A stretch of DNA of 64,000 nt from Hoplostethus atlanticus (GCA_034670405.1 JAXDDX010000353.1:86863-150862), one strand, 5' to 3'; shown: positions 36,345 to 49,212, counted from the stretch's first letter. Program-made: numbers and translations. The notes: generated by a model not told the origin, from the sequence alone.

Positions 36345-36901
36345 AGGGTGACAGACCTGATGCAGAACAAGGGAGCGAATTATGTGCATATTCCACCCAT
36401 ATTAGCATACTGCTCCAGGACGTGGGTTTAGTTGAAGCCAAACACCGTAGAGCCATCTACAGGTCCTGGTTGGCTCTTTCTGTCTGTCCATTAGTCTGAG
36501 GATGAAAGCTGGAGGAAAGGCTGGTGGAGGCTCCCAACAGCTGGCAGAATGCTATCCAAAACCCTGCAGCAAATTGAGGCCCCCCCGTCCGAAACGACAT
36601 CAGTGCGTAGTCCATGAACCCTGAACACATGCTGCAACATTAATTTGGAAGGCTCTTTGGCAGTTGGCAGCTTTGGTAACGGAATAAAGTGAGCGGCTTT
36701 GGAAAATCGATCCACCACCATGAGAAGAGTAGTGTTACCGTCAGAGGGAGGAAGGCCTGTGACGAAATCCAAGGCCATGTGAGACCATGGACGATGTGGG
36801 ATGGGCAAAGGCTGCAGCAGGCCAAAAGGAGGTCGGCTAGATGTTTTATTCTGGGCATATACGGGACAGGCGGCCATGTAAGAGCGGACATCCCTCTCCA
36901 T
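36345..36901 (-). pseudogene. Gypsy integrase fragment
   Basis: Contains [12 protein letters not shown] (zinc segment end), PWSHMALDFVTGLPPSDGNT, VVDRFSKAAHFIPL and a decayed V-SDGG catalytic stretch, followed after a stop by [14 protein letters not shown] and VEYAHNSLP. One catalytic block (DRG/DRGPQF region) reads SDGGASI, so it is both shifted and substituted. Confidence 0.8.
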
Positions 36902-36929
36902 GGTCGGCCACCAAAACCTTTGTTTCAGA

Positions 36930-37740
36930 AAGACGAGGGTTCGGCTGACTCCTGAATGGCAAGTGAGCTTCTGGTCTGGGACATAGAAGCGGTCGGCAGG
37001 ACAGTTGTCTGGGCGAGGCTGAAGCTGCTGGGCCTCTTTGACTCAAGCTTACTGTCCTTGGGGGAACGTTGCAACAGCACAGCTCCAGCTCCCGCATTAT
37101 CCACCTCCACCACAAACTGCTGTGTAGGATCCGGGTGGACCAGGATGGGAGCGGTCGTGAACCTGGTCTAGAAGTTGGCAAACCCCAGGAAACGCTGTAG
37201 CTCCTTTCGGCTGGCGGGGCAAGGCCAGTCCATGATGGCCCAGATCTTGGCAGCATCCATCCGGCAGCGATTACAAACCCTAGGAACGACACTGTGGAGA
37301 CATGGAATTCACATTTCTCCCCCTTGACAAACAGCTGATTCTCTAACAGTCTCTGTAACACCTGGTGGACGTGACGAACATGCTCTCCCTGAGACCTGGA
37401 AAAGATCATGATATCATCCAAGTAGACAAAGACAAACTTGTTGATCATATCACAGAGGACGTCATTCACCAGGGCCTGGAACACAGCAGGGGTGTTAGAC
37501 AAACCAAAAGGCATTACTAAATACTCAGTCTCTAGGGGTGTTGAAGGCAGTTTTCCACTCATCCCCCTCAGACATCCAGACCGGATGGTAAGCATTGCGG
37601 AGGTCCATTTTAGTACTCCTTTGGTATTCCTGGAAGCTCCTCCTCCCCTGTGTTACAGGTAATAGGCAAAGGCAAAGCAGAACGAAGGCAAGAGGCATGG
37701 CATTTGGGACTCCACCCCATAATGGTGTTGGTAGTCCAGT
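36930..37740 (-). pseudogene. Gypsy reverse transcriptase / RNase H fragment
   Basis: Seen: KMDLRNAYH, then after a shift [20 protein letters not shown] and the catalytic [13 protein letters not shown], then [20 protein letters not shown]. After another shift, the RNase H entry [19 protein letters not shown] follows. Frame changes near 37560, 37260 and 37110 disable it. The motifs are those of a Ty3/Gypsy RT. Confidence 0.85.
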
Positions 37741-37864
37741 CAATCTGAGGGTTATGTTTGTTTAACCAAGGATAACCCAACACTAGTGGTATATGAGGTG
37801 AGTCAATGAGAAATGGTTCAATGGTCTCATGGTGGTTACCTGAGTAGCTCTATGGGCGTGGACC

Positions 37865-38080
37865 TCATAGTAAAGGTCTTGAACAGGCGTCCATCCAGAG
37901 CGCGGGCAGACCGGGGACAGGGTAGTCCAAGTCTAAGTCGATGAAGCTTTCATCTGCCCCCGAGTCCACCAGTACAGACACATTAACCGACCTATCCTGT
38001 AACAGGAGAGAGGCAAGAAGAGGAGTGCGAGAGGTTGTGGTAGTAGTATGGCTCACCAGTAGCCTCTTCTCTACTGGCAA
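37865..38080 (-). pseudogene. Gypsy aspartic protease fragment
   Basis: Contains VLVDSGADESFID, the retropepsin-like D-S/T-G active site, preceded by RTPLLASLLLQDRSVNVS. The protease would cut the Gag-Pol polyprotein. The region continues neither into gag nor into RT in one frame. Confidence 0.8.
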
Positions 38081-38689
38081 GCCTACCCTTTTATTAGGAC
38101 AGCGGGAGGCATAGTGACCCGGTTCTTCACAATAGAGACAACAGTTGTCTCATATTCTCCACTGTCGCTCAAGAGACGGCAGTCTGGTCAGATGGTCAGG
38201 GTAACCAGAATCAGAGGCAAACAAATCAGACAGGGATCAGGCAAAGCAGAGTCAGGCAGAACAGAGATCAGGTAACCAGTAGACCAAGACATGGAACGCA
38301 GGAAAGCTATGTAAACCATTAGACAATCTGGCAAACAAGAGTGGGGGGCAGGCTGGTATATATACACTGATAGGGACTGATGAGAAATGGAGTGCAGCTG
38401 ATGCGGGGAGGAGCAAGGTTGATGGATTGCAGATGTGGAACATGTGAGTAGTGGCAGAACACACTGGGAAACCTAATGGGCAAGACAGGGAAGACAGGAC
38501 CTGAAACAAACACAGAACAGAGAGGAGACTAGGGGGACTGGGCAATGGTTGGAGAGAGAGAAAGGGAGAGAGAGGAAGAGGAACCTGAGGCTGCAGGTGG
38601 GTCAGGAGGGATGACAGGAGAGATGACAGCCTTCTTCATGACAATTACATTGTATAAACTGCTGCTGGTCCAGTTCTGTCTCTCCTGGA

Positions 38690-38830
38690 AGACAAACACA
38701 GGTTAAAAATGTTCCCAGCTGCAGTTGTCCAATCAGCCTTAATTGGCTGCAGCCGGTACCGGATGCAGGGAGAACCGGCCCAACAGCTTGATTCTCTCCT
38801 GCATTCAGCCCACTAATAATAATTTGTGGG
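38690..38830 (-). repeat. LTR-like repeat R6 fragment (inverted)
   Basis: Complement of the ggctggttctccctgcatcc and ggccaatta-ggctgattg-cagccgg blocks seen at 43215-43262 and 52580-52630. Confidence 0.65.
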
Positions 38831-38879
38831 CTAGTGCCTAAAGTCCTTAAGTTCTACCACTCATCATATATCTCCTACC

Positions 38880-39310
38880 AAAATCACATCTGGCTCCATC
38901 GTGGAGGTCCATTGAGGAATGGGCTGTACACTAATAATGTCTGAATATATAATAACCAGGTTAGAAAAAGTCTGAAAAAAGATTGCTGCGGTGTGTGTAG
39001 AGCCATTCAGTAATGTTATAAGTAAAAGTGAAAAGTGTGATAGGTAGATTTATTTCCAAATGTAGGTTTGTCTTATCTTCAGCCGTAGTTTCTATTCAAA
39101 AACACTCACAGTTGGAGCTTGAGAAGAGTCAGCTCAGTTAACCTGAACAAACTGTTAGCTAGCTAACTAGCCAGCAGGCTAATTTAGCTCATGTGAACAT
39201 GTGACTACTAACGCTAGCTTCAACTAGATACGTTAGCTAGTGTGCTAATCAGGTGTGTTAACAACAAGACAGTGATGGTTAGCTGACCAGATACTATGGT
39301 TAGCTAGCTA
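38880..39310 (+). repeat. dispersed repeat R2 (copy 2)
   Basis: See 9930-10300; the central ~80 bp are nearly identical. Confidence 0.8.
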
Positions 39311-39789
39311 ACAAGGTGAAATTATCTTAACACGAAATCAATCAGATGTATCAGTGATGAAATGGTCAGTTCCCAGTCAAAAACACCACAAAAGTATCCA
39401 CATTTTCTGTTGAGACAGACAACGTGGAAATTTGTCATTGTTGCCAAAGACCCGATGACCTCCAACATGGCTACCAGAGGGTGTTTTACTTTGCCTGAAA
39501 GACGTCTTTACAAATGATTCCCAAACTAATGAAGATTAGTGCACACATATAAACAAGTCATTTACAAATAATGACAGTTGCTGCATCAAAAAACAGTATC
39601 CCTTTGCTTTGGTGTTGTTTCAAGTACAGTTCGAATTTAGCCAGCAGCAACTTTTTATATCAGCAAAGTTTATCTGCTGCTTTTCACGCCAGTGAAGTGC
39701 AGTTCAAATACATACAAAAGGATGATGAGGAATAAGTTAATATCAAAGTTACAGACAGGAGAGTGCAGAGTATCCTGGCACTTTTGCCT

Positions 39790-39935
39790 TTTTCCCCTTT
39801 ATTGTCAACCCAATAAACCCGGCACGGTGTTGACTGCCGTGGGTACCGCTGACGCACCTCCCTCTCTCCCGGCAGGCCAGCCGCGGAGCACCAAGGCTTC
39901 CAGTCAGCCAGGCTTCCCTTTTTGTTCCAGGTATT
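39790..39935 (-). repeat. LTR-like repeat R6 fragment (inverted)
   Basis: Reverse complement of about 43345-43475: the stretch containing ttgtcaacccaataaacccg, gtgttgactgccgtgggtac and ccggcaggccagccgcgg is almost the same base for base. Confidence 0.85.
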
Positions 39936-40313
39936 CATGTATTGATGTGTCAATTAACTCCTGTTTCTTGTGGAGCCATCTCTTTTTAAGTAAAGTGCTT
40001 GCTTGAAGTGTTGGAGAATGATCACATATTCATCAAGAATCATTTTGGAACACCCACATGAAAGAAGTGCTAGTCGAAAGAAAGAAAAATGTCAGTACAT
40101 TCCCACGGCGTAATTTATAATCACCTAAAATGATATATTGATCTTTACCTATTAAATGTGTCCAAGTTCATATCAGAGACAGTCTTTTCACCCAATTAGC
40201 CTCATTTTCTGTGGCAGAAATAGGAGACACACACACCCACACGCATGCAAACATGTCCTGTCTTCTCAGAAAAACTTTTAGCTTTGAAAGCCAGAATTCC
40301 TTACACACACTCC

Positions 40314-40314
<1 letters not shown>

Positions 40315-40365
<51 letters not shown>

Positions 40366-40461
40366 TTACACACATAAGCTCTCTTTAACGCACAATTAAC
40401 AGCTCTGGGCTTTGAGATGAAAACTGACTCCGGTGTGCCTGGGATTGGGGGCTATAACTAA

Positions 40462-40506
<45 letters not shown>
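40315..40506. repeat. two (CA)n microsatellites
   Basis: CA at 40315-40363 and 40467-40506, separated by about 100 bp of unique DNA. Confidence 0.97.
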
Positions 40507-40508
<2 letters not shown>

Positions 40509-40639
40509 GGTCACTCATGGCACTGGAATGCATCCAGAACCACATGCTTATGGCTGATCCTCCTGTTATGTCTACCCGGAGAAAGACAGAGTACTGTTTC
40601 ATTTTCCTTAACACTCGAAAGGCTAAGCTGCTGTCAATT

Positions 40640-40745
40640 GAATTTTAGCATTGAAATATCTCAGGTTTCAAAATGTCCTTCCACGACTTTTCCTAGACCC
40701 ACTTTCTGTACAAACCAACGTTGTTTGATTTTCAAAATCACACAA
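40640..40745 (+). repeat. fragment shared with hAT-like MITE interior
   Basis: The gaaatatctcaggtttcaaaatgtc-like block and the flanking ~90 bp match 27343-27430. Confidence 0.6.
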
Positions 40746-40843
40746 AGAAATCATAGAATTATATATAAGCCTTTCATTTGGACCCCCTAGCCTTAGGCCC
40801 TTCTTTGGTTTTCTCCCTGAAACTGTTCATCTATTTCATCTAC

Positions 40844-41634
40844 GGCCCTGTTTATACCTGGTATTAACATGCGTCTTGGGTGATGCGATCTCAAGTCAAC
40901 ACCTCTAAGTACATCAGTTCACACCTGGCATTAGAATGCGTCTCCACATGCGTCTCGAGTGATCGGATCTCACTTCCCCACTCTATATGCAAATAAACAC
41001 GTACATCATCATACATACAGCTACAGTTAGCCTGATAACATATCAATTACCAATCATTCATTTGTTCTCGCTCTGAGAGACAGCGCGTTCTCTGTTCTCA
41101 CTCTAGCACCACCACGCAGAGAGAGAGAGGTCTACGGTCTTTTTTTTTACGGTTTTACGGTATAGGACATTATTTTATTAGTTTAGTTTATTTTGTAATG
41201 TGTAGGTATGTCGATCTTTTAAAAGACATGTTGAAATAAATATACCTATACCAGTAGTCATGTCTCTCGTTGTATTGGTTTGCTCTCTTATGGACATAAT
41301 GCACAAAAATAGATATTTGAATGGTTCGAACCTATGTGTTTTTTTAGAAGGAATAATCTAACGTAATTTTTGGCCAATTTTGACAGCCCTACCACTTATG
41401 CAGAGGACGTCAGTTGAGTAGGCGGTCCTTCAATGTGGCCCAGGACACATTCACGTACACACTACTAAAAGAATGTGGCCATATGCGGCCCAGACCACCT
41501 CCGAATGTGGTCTGAGCGATCCGATCTCACTCCGTCCTCAATGCGTCTTGGGTGCGTTTACACCTGTACTTAGAGGTGTTCCCTTGAGATCGGATCGCCC
41601 AAGACGCATGTTAATGCCAGGTATAAACAGGGCC
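40844..41634. mobile_element. 791-bp non-autonomous TIR element
   Basis: Ends GGCCCTGTTTATACCTGG and CCAGGTATAAACAGGGCC are exact inverse repeats, and inverted similarity continues (taacatgcgtcttggg, gatctcaag) for about 50 bp. The interior has repeated cttgggtg/cgatctca motifs and no transposase. TA lies just outside both ends, but no longer duplication is clear, so the superfamily is undecided. Confidence 0.85.
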
Positions 41635-42954
41635 TATATCTATGAACACCTGAAACACACTAAGTCAGTTGATTTATGGAGAGTGGGTATTCATTTCATC
41701 ACTGCCCATTATTATCTTCATACATCGTCTTCCTTCTCTCTCAGAATACACAAATTGACATGATAATATAAGATTAGTTGAATCGTTAATGATCCCAATG
41801 AGGAAGAAAAATTCAAGCAATAAAACAAATAAGGCAACATATGCAGCTGATAGTAAAATATGTTAAGTAGTGGGAAGCATGCATTACTTACATGTATGGA
41901 TTTACTTGCAGTTGTTCCTTACAGATGATACTCATCAGCTATCAGCTTCCCACTTAAATCTGAATCTAAAGTATGTATAAACATATTAAATAAAATATAA
42001 AAAATATTGTATGTATATACAGTATATAATCTAAAAAATATAACATATAATTTAAATATAAACATTGTAATAAAAAAAATATATCAATATGAATAGAACA
42101 TGAAATAGGAAATTATGAAAAATATCATTAGTCTAGAACTAGTGTATAAAATAATAGTATATGTTTTAGGGATAATACACGAGGTGTGGAGTTATTGAAA
42201 ATTAGTGCACGATGCGCGAGGGCTAGGGCGAAGTGCTAGGGTTATTATTTATTATTTATAGTTATTTATAGTTATTTTTCGATTACCACATACCTCAGAG
42301 TGTATTATACCGCTTTCTACCATGGCCACTTGACAAGAAATCAGGAAATCATTTATTCACTGTTTCAAGAGAAAGATGTCTATGCTTCTTTCACCGCCTA
42401 CTCAGTAATATAGTCCCTCTACAAGGAGCTACCGTCTTGGCAATCTAAACTCAACATTTCCATGATAGTGCAATTTCACAGGGACACTGGTAGGACATTT
42501 CCCAGGCAGAGGTCGGATGCTGCTGGCGGTGAAGAGACAGAAGCCTGGTTGAACTTGCCAGAGGTCTCCCCCTTAGTTTTTTTTAATGTGTGCATACCAC
42601 TCCACATTTTTCTGTCCTGGATGGACGGTGCTCAGTAGCTACGGAGGATAGTCCCACAGCGGTGGCCTGTGACGGACATGCCTCCCAAGAAGTTGACCCT
42701 CATCAGTTCCTTTGAGTATCAGATGGCAACTGAGGGCTACTTCTAGGCTAGTAGGTAGAAGGCTTTGTCAGGAGGGCACTTGGATATATATTTTTTTAAG
42801 CTTTCCACTAGATTCCCAGGCTCCGCAAACGTGAATCGACACAAGGACTCTCTACTCGAATCAGTGGATTCTTTCAGGTGTTTTTGGCCCCGGGTTATGA
42901 GACCACCAGGCGTATTCTTCCCAGTTTTCATCCTCCCAGAGATTGAATGATGGC
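41635..42954. other. AT-rich intergenic DNA
   Basis: Nothing certain. The stretch 42172-42315 starts ataatacacgaggtgtgg and ends with a near-complement, which may be a small TIR element. Confidence 0.5.
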
Positions 42955-43100
42955 CTTGTGAGGTCTCTCGTCCCTTGACAAGAATACAATTCTCTGTGGA
43001 AACACTGACTGTATGTAATATTTGGAATCTTTTGGCATGAAAGTTGTCAAATTTAAAGATATTCAATACCAGTGCAAAACCCATATTGGTCGAACCCTAT
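42955..43100 (+). repeat. dispersed repeat R4 fragment
   Basis: The gaatacaattctctgtggaa block, then acactga, and cccatattggtcgaaccct, as in 43795-43965. Confidence 0.65.
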
Positions 43101-43194
43101 TTATTACTATTGCCATGATGAACTCATCACCTAATGTCCTGTTATTTCTGGTTTCCTAAGATCATTGCAGGATTTCCACTAAGTACATCTCAAT

Positions 43195-43554
43195 CTATTG
43201 AAGTGAGACCACGGGCTGGACTCAGCGGCTGCGGCCAATTAAGGCTGATTGCAGCCGGGCCTTTTTAACCTGTGTGTGGATGTGTGAGCGTGAGTGCGCC
43301 AGTGTGAGTGGCTGGCGGAGTGACTAGAACCCCAGGGGTTGGGGCGGGACGCCCCTGGAAGCCTGGCTGACTGGAAGCCTTGGTGCTCCGCGGCTGGCCT
43401 GCCGGGAGAGAGGGAGGTGCGTCAGCGGTACCCACGGCAGTCAACACCGTGCCGGGTTTATTGGGTTGACAATAAAACGGCCCTGCTGGCCACTTGACTC
43501 TCCTCATGCCTTATCTCTGTCTGTCACGAACCCCGGTACGGTGGCACCTTGCCA
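43195..43554 (+). repeat. LTR-like repeat R6, longest copy
   Basis: GC-rich block containing ggctgattgcagccgggcc, ggaagccttggtgctccgcg, a gacaataaaa signal near 43470 and an end near ccccggtacggtggcacctt. Shared in parts with 38690-38830, 39790-39935, 52515-52870 and 59940-60195. Base composition, a polyadenylation-like signal near the end and scattered single copies suggest solo LTRs, but no internal region was found. Confidence 0.65.
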
Positions 43555-43970
43555 CACCCACCTCTGATATGATGGATATGATGCAATTTGACTGATTACA
43601 TATTTACTGGAGAATTGATCAACTGGTTGTCTATGGGAAGCCCTTAACCTGAAGTGATTCTAATGAGACATTTTGATCATCTTCCACACAATGAATGTGT
43701 TTGTTATTGTTATTATAGTAGTAGTAGTAGTAGTAGTAGTAGCTGTCAATGGAGAGTTTTAGTGCCCCATGGTCTAAATGTTTTTACACCCTGTAAAGAA
43801 TACAATTCTGCGGGAAAACACAAATACTTGGAATTATTTGGCATGGTCAAATGTAAATATCAGTTTATTGGCAGCTTCAGTCCGAAAATATGATTGCAAA
43901 TTGAAAAAGTCCTCCTTCAATCCAACAACGGTAGCATTTAAAAACCCATATCGGTCGAACCCTAGTGTGA
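43555..43970 (+). repeat. dispersed repeat R4, long copy with (AGT)n
   Basis: Blocks gatgcaatttgactgattac, aagcccttaacctgaagtga and aagaatacaattctgcggga; an AGT run lies at 43719-43743. Confidence 0.75.
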
Positions 43971-44079
43971 CATTAAGAAATTCAAATCTTGATTAATAGA
44001 GGGATTGAGATGAGTCAGATGCTGACTTATTGCATTTAAAGTAATAATCTGTGACATTTTCATATGATAAATGCTGTTT

Positions 44080-44375
44080 TACAGCCTTTTCCACCCTGAA
44101 AGGAATACACAATTCTTGGGGAAACACTGAATAGTTGCTTTTTTCAACATTTGGCATTAAAAAGGTCACATTTAATCAAATTTAATTCAAAGATATCAGC
44201 GTTTAAAAATCCATATTGGTAAAACCCTTTATTTTAGAGGCAAGATGCCAATTCACGGAGCAAATAAAATATACAGACAGATATCCAAACTGCCACAAAA
44301 TATCGGCCTATTGGCAGCTTCAATCCAAAAATATCAGCATCAGCCTTCAAACCCTTTTGGTCAAACATTAATCAA
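44080..44375 (+). repeat. dispersed repeat R4 fragments
   Basis: ttttccaccctgaaaggaat, ggcagcttcaatccaaaaat and the ccatattggtaaaaccct block repeat parts of 43780-43965. Confidence 0.6.
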
Positions 44376-44712
44376 CACATCTACCTTGAATTTGTGTATA
44401 TATATATATATGTATATGTGTGTGTGTGTGTGAGAGAGAGAGAGCAGGCGTGTCTGAGTGCTTCTCGTTCGACCCTCCTTCACCACTTGCTTTCCTTCAT
44501 AGCGGAGGAGTGTTAAGGTTTTGTTTGGCCGCCTGATGAGGAAGACCCTGACCATGACCCTCCATTTACTGCTAGTCTACCACGGCCCCACCAAGGACAC
44601 TGTGTGTGGGTGTGGGTGTGCTTGCAGATATGTGTGACCATGTACCTGTTGCATGTCTGCATGCATTCAATGTACGCATTCCCGTTTTTAATGATTTTAT
44701 GTTAATGTGCCT

Positions 44713-44752
<40 letters not shown>

Positions 44753-44889
44753 GTGTGTGAGCGATAAGGAGTATGTAGGAGGTTTATATAGTAGTATTAG
44801 GATGACACACAAAGGCAATGCTGATGAAAATATTACATTAAATGTGTTAGTATTGATAGAAATCATAACATTAAAACGGGGGGTTGTGA
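44376..44889. other. intergenic DNA with (TA)n/(GT)n and (GT)n tracts
   Basis: TA/GT/GA run at 44397-44444 and GT run at 44716-44744; nothing else recognised. Confidence 0.6.
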
Positions 44890-45240
44890 TTATTTTGACA
44901 AAAATTACTATTTTTTTGTGGCATTTTTTTGCGGTAAAATTGCAGGAATTGGTAAAAATCACAAGTCGAGGAAAAAATTACTAAATTAGTACTAAAGGTG
45001 CACTAAAGAGATACCAAACCTAACTCCCTCCCATCAAAAAAGAGTCACATTTAATCTCTTCCTGTGACTATAAGCATACTGCATATCAGAAACTATTGAA
45101 AATACTTAAGTGCTCATCCTTTTTATTTTCTGAACAGAAAAAAAAATTGACTCCAAGTTGCAACAAAGGAAAATACCGGTCTTTATAAATAAACCTTCAA
45201 CTCATCATGAACACGATAAGCACCACATCAAATCAGTCAT
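44890..45240 (+). repeat. dispersed repeat R3 (copy 2)
   Basis: See 34960-35280. Confidence 0.8.
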
Positions 45241-46294
45241 TTGAATGTTTCACAGTTAGAAAAGTGTCCATTTATGTTTTGACTCAACTTCCTCCACCTG
45301 TAGGGTGAATAAACTACAACTAAATATCTTTCTTCTTCTTCTCCTTCTTCCTCTTCTTGTTATTACTATTTTTTATTAATATTCCACCTCTATGGTGAAT
45401 AAAATCCAATTCATTGTGGTCTGAATCCTCCTTACCTTTATAGAGCTCTACTGCTGAGTTGCAAATCATGGTAGAGACATTTGGACCATTTTATGCAAAA
45501 ACAATATCCTGATTGGCCAAAATTACAAGCGCTCTGCCAATTGTGTTGGAAAAACGATGGTAAATTCTTGCAAATATGCAGGGATCAGTTGAATTTGCAT
45601 GAATTCTTGAAAAAACAAAATCGCAAATTCCAGGAGGGAGCGGCGATATTAGGTTAATTATTAGGTCAATTAACAAATAGAGTGGACATGGAGGAGGTGC
45701 ATGGTGATGCTATTCCAAGCATTGGATTTGTCTCAGCCAAACTGATTTTGATTTTGTAACACCAGCTACTTTAGGCTCTTCTGGCACAAAATTACTTTTC
45801 TAAACAAACTTATCCAATAGAATTATTACTGACCTTGGAAATTCAGCTGCCTATTTTTGGTCAAATAAAAAAAAACTGACTGCTCAGGTATGTCCGTGGG
45901 TGTTTGTTTATCATCCATTCACTGTTGGCATTCACGTTTTTATGGTTGTATGGTATGTGAGTGCATGCATATATGATGATGACATGTGTGTTTGTGACCA
46001 GAGAGAGAGAGAGCATCACTACCATGATGCATTGAGCAATTAATTTAAGTAATTTTTCTTACCAAAGATAGAGACCAAAAAAAAAAAAAACACTGCTTAG
46101 TACCAGAGACAAAAATAAGAAAAGTTAATCTTGCGGATTTCCACTTTAAGTTACTAGCCAGTTTCCTGGATCAGACATTTACATATCCATTGGCCAAGGA
46201 TCTAACAGATCTTAAGTGTGTGTCTGTTCTAAGTGGGTTTCTGTCCACACTCCGGGGCCGACTGAGTCTGTGCTTAGAAGATGACCCCCAGGGT
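45241..46294. other. AT-rich intergenic DNA
   Basis: No gene or element recognised. Confidence 0.5.
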
Positions 46295-46459
46295 ACTTTG
46301 ATCGGCCGCATTACGCTGCAGCCATAGCAGCCCGTTTCGCAACTACCGGCTGAGGCAATCCCGGGCAATTCCAAAAATTTTTGTACCTATTTTGGGGTAT
46401 AAATGACAAATATGTACATATAGAGGTAGAGGTTTAAAAATAGCGGAATTCCCCTTCAA
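46295..46459. mobile_element. fragment of the Kolobok-like MITE family
   Basis: Right half only: ctttgatcggccgcattacg, tttggggtataaatgac and gtttaaaaatagcggaattc, as in 1917-2309. Confidence 0.75.
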
Positions 46460-47220
46460 GGTTGCATGGATGCAGCACAGTGCTAAGTTTCTCTATACTA
46501 AAGCTATCAGTGAAATTATGGCCTGTACTAGTCAACATCAACAATGTTTAAATAGGGCCTGTACCATGGTAAATTATGTATACAATAATTACCATGGTAC
46601 CATGGTAAAACTAAAATTACCATCAAACTACTATGACAGTTTTTTTGTTAGGGTAACCTGGCCTCTTTCCACCACTAGATGGCACTCTTTTAATAAATGA
46701 ATGGGATCCGTCAAGTTTATTTTACAAGTGGAAATCTAGCATAAGAGAAGCTGCTCTGACAGCGATACAATAACGTTAGCTAAAAACACAGCCAACTGAA
46801 AAAAGCAAATGTCCTTACCTCAGGTGATCTCGCCACTCACTCAAAATGAGCCATACAGTGCAGGGAGAGAATGTGGTGTGTTCACAGACAAGCGTTTGCT
46901 GCTGTGTCAGGGTACATCCACACTAATACATTTTTGTTTTAAAACTGAGTTTTGAAACTAAAAGGATCTCCGTCCACAGAAGCGTTTTAGCACCGTTTCA
47001 GAAATTATCTCCATCCATGCTAATACGCCTGAAAACGCATATCACGTAACCATTGACCTACACTGGGCATGCGCGTGCCGGTGTAAACAGGAAGCAGATT
47101 GTCTGCTCTGCTGTTGCTTAAGAGCAGGTCCTGACAGTTGAGTAGAATTCTGTCAGCTCATATGAGCTGACAGAAATAAACTGTAGGAATCGTTAAGGAG
47201 ATTCGTCCGTCACCCATACA

Positions 47221-47735
47221 CCCCCCCCCCCCCCCCCCCCCAAAAAAAACTCTGCTCAAAGTACGTCCAGTAAAAGTGTTTGTTTTTGCCACTGCCAGGC
47301 TCAGATTGTTATTGGAAGTGTCTGACAGGAACGCTACAGAGATAGACCTTTTTTTAACCAGAAACAGAAATCTCGCTCAAGGAGAAGTCTCGCTCTGAAA
47401 TCTGAAAGATGAGGTGAGTTGTTGCATGAAGAGGTTAAACAAAGGTTTCTGGTTAAAAAGAGGTCTACCTCTGTAGCGATCCTTTCAGTAATGTTGTCAG
47501 ACACACGAATAACAATCTGAGCCTGTCAGTGGCAAAAACAAACACTTTTAGTGGACGTACTTTGGCCACAACAGATTACATTGCAGCCATAGCAACCCGT
47601 TCCGCAACTGCCGACTGAGGCAATCTACCGGAGCAATTCCAAAACTTTTTGTAGGTATTTTGCGGTATAAATGATGAATTTGTACACATAGTGCCCAGGT
47701 TTAAAAATACCGGAATTCCCCAAGTTATAAAAAAA
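47221..47735. mobile_element. Kolobok-like MITE family copy with internal inverted duplication
   Basis: Starts with a C run (47221-47240). The left arm (about 47255-47365) is the reverse complement of 47446-47565, and the right end runs through gcggtataaatgatgaattt to gtttaaaaataccggaattc. The duplication makes a fold-back element. No TTAA pair is clear. Confidence 0.75.
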
Positions 47736-48634
47736 ACCGGAATTCAAAGTTATCTCGCTAACCCACTAATCTCGCTTCGTGAGACAGTTTATTAATTTAG
47801 CAAGCTAAATTTGCAGATACGCAAAACACTAGTAATTTAGCTACATAAAAACAGTGAAATAACAAGCATCATGGCAAGCCATGGGACCCTGCCATAAGTG
47901 AAAATCAATCAATAACTTATCATCTGATTGATCATTCGACAACAAAGTCAAAGTAGACCTGTATTTTAGACATATCACAAGGATTAATCTTGACATAGCT
48001 GAATTATCCGATCCGAAACGGCGATGTTCTTGTCAAGTGACGATGTACTGACGCACGAGCGCGACTGGGGTACCAGGTGTGGAATTGGGCATGTTGAGCT
48101 CGAGCTGTGCTGAACGCTAACAAACATCCTCGTGGATACTTGGAAATGAAAATAAAATCTTGACGCACTTCAGCTTATAGATGTCCTCAAATCCTCTCCA
48201 TTTCACTCAGGCAGCTCATAATGCAGCATCCCCCCCCCCCCCCCCCCGCCCCATTTTTTTTAGTGGATCTGCATGATTCATGTGGGTCACATTTTCAGGT
48301 CGGAAAATCCGGAATTCCGGATTAATCCGGAAAAATCACATCCCTGGGATTATGTCAGGAGTTGCCAACCTTTTCATTTTAAGGACCCACGAAATAGGTC
48401 CTCAGTAGACCACATGCCTATGACTGGGGGTGTGGTTCGTCCAGTGAACTGACTGAGACAGGGGGTCTGATTGATTGATTTTCTAATCAAGATAAGTGAT
48501 CGATATTGCCAACAATGCTGACATGTATAAACAATAAACCATTTTAGTATTGTCCATGCCGATTAGCTAGCAATCTGTTTCAATGTTTTTAGCGCTGCTT
48601 GTTAGCATTAGAAAGCTCAGCTTGCTCAGTGTAA
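47736..48634. other. intergenic DNA
   Basis: A poly-C run at 48231-48247; nothing else recognised. Confidence 0.5.
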
Positions 48635-49212
48635 GGCCCAATCCCAATTCACCCCTTGCCCCTTGCCCCCTACCCCTTAGCCCTTCCCCTCCGTTTTGCG
48701 CGTTCACGTGTAGGGGTAGGGTGTCCCGATTCTTGTTGGGATCGAGGGATAGGGCGAAGTGCTAGGGCTATATGGCCCTCCAAACGGAGATTTTTCAGGG
48801 GCACACTACAAACCGAGGGTTAGGAGCAGTGGAGACTGGTCATTAGGGGCAAGTGGGGCATTATCTATGAATATAGCATCTTCCTAAATTGTATATAATT
48901 TGTGTTAGGATTTTAGTCCCTGCCTTGCTGCTTCAGACTGCGTTCTCCCAATTCTGTTCGCAGAAGGCCTACATGGGGCTAGCCCCTCTCTCACAATGCA
49001 ATGTGTATTGTACGTGGGAAAATAGGAATATGCATTCTCAGAGTGTTAGCGTATTCAAGTAGATCACACGAATTTGGTGACAAATTCGTAGCCCCACTAC
49101 AGCATCATTTGATATTTAAGAGTTGATTAGTTATCGCTGTCTGGCTCCAACATTAGTCGGCAAGAAGAGGGGAGACTTTCTTAGCTTAGCTAACGCCAAC
49201 TAACTTGAGAAA

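Larger units (their letters stand above)
36240..38640 (-). mobile_element. Ty3/Gypsy retrotransposon relic, minus strand
   Basis: On the minus strand the order is protease (38080-37865), RT (37700-37240), RNase H start (37170-36930) and integrase (36900-36345): the Ty3/Gypsy order. Gag is missing or unreadable. The outer parts (36240-36340 and 38190-38640, with gttggacccagatgcagaca on the plus strand) look like LTR or untranslated sequence of this family. Confidence 0.8.

Noticed and set aside
46560-46615. Repeated ccatggta palindromes as an operator
   Set aside because: Short degenerate repeats without a neighbouring gene; more likely part of an interspersed repeat.
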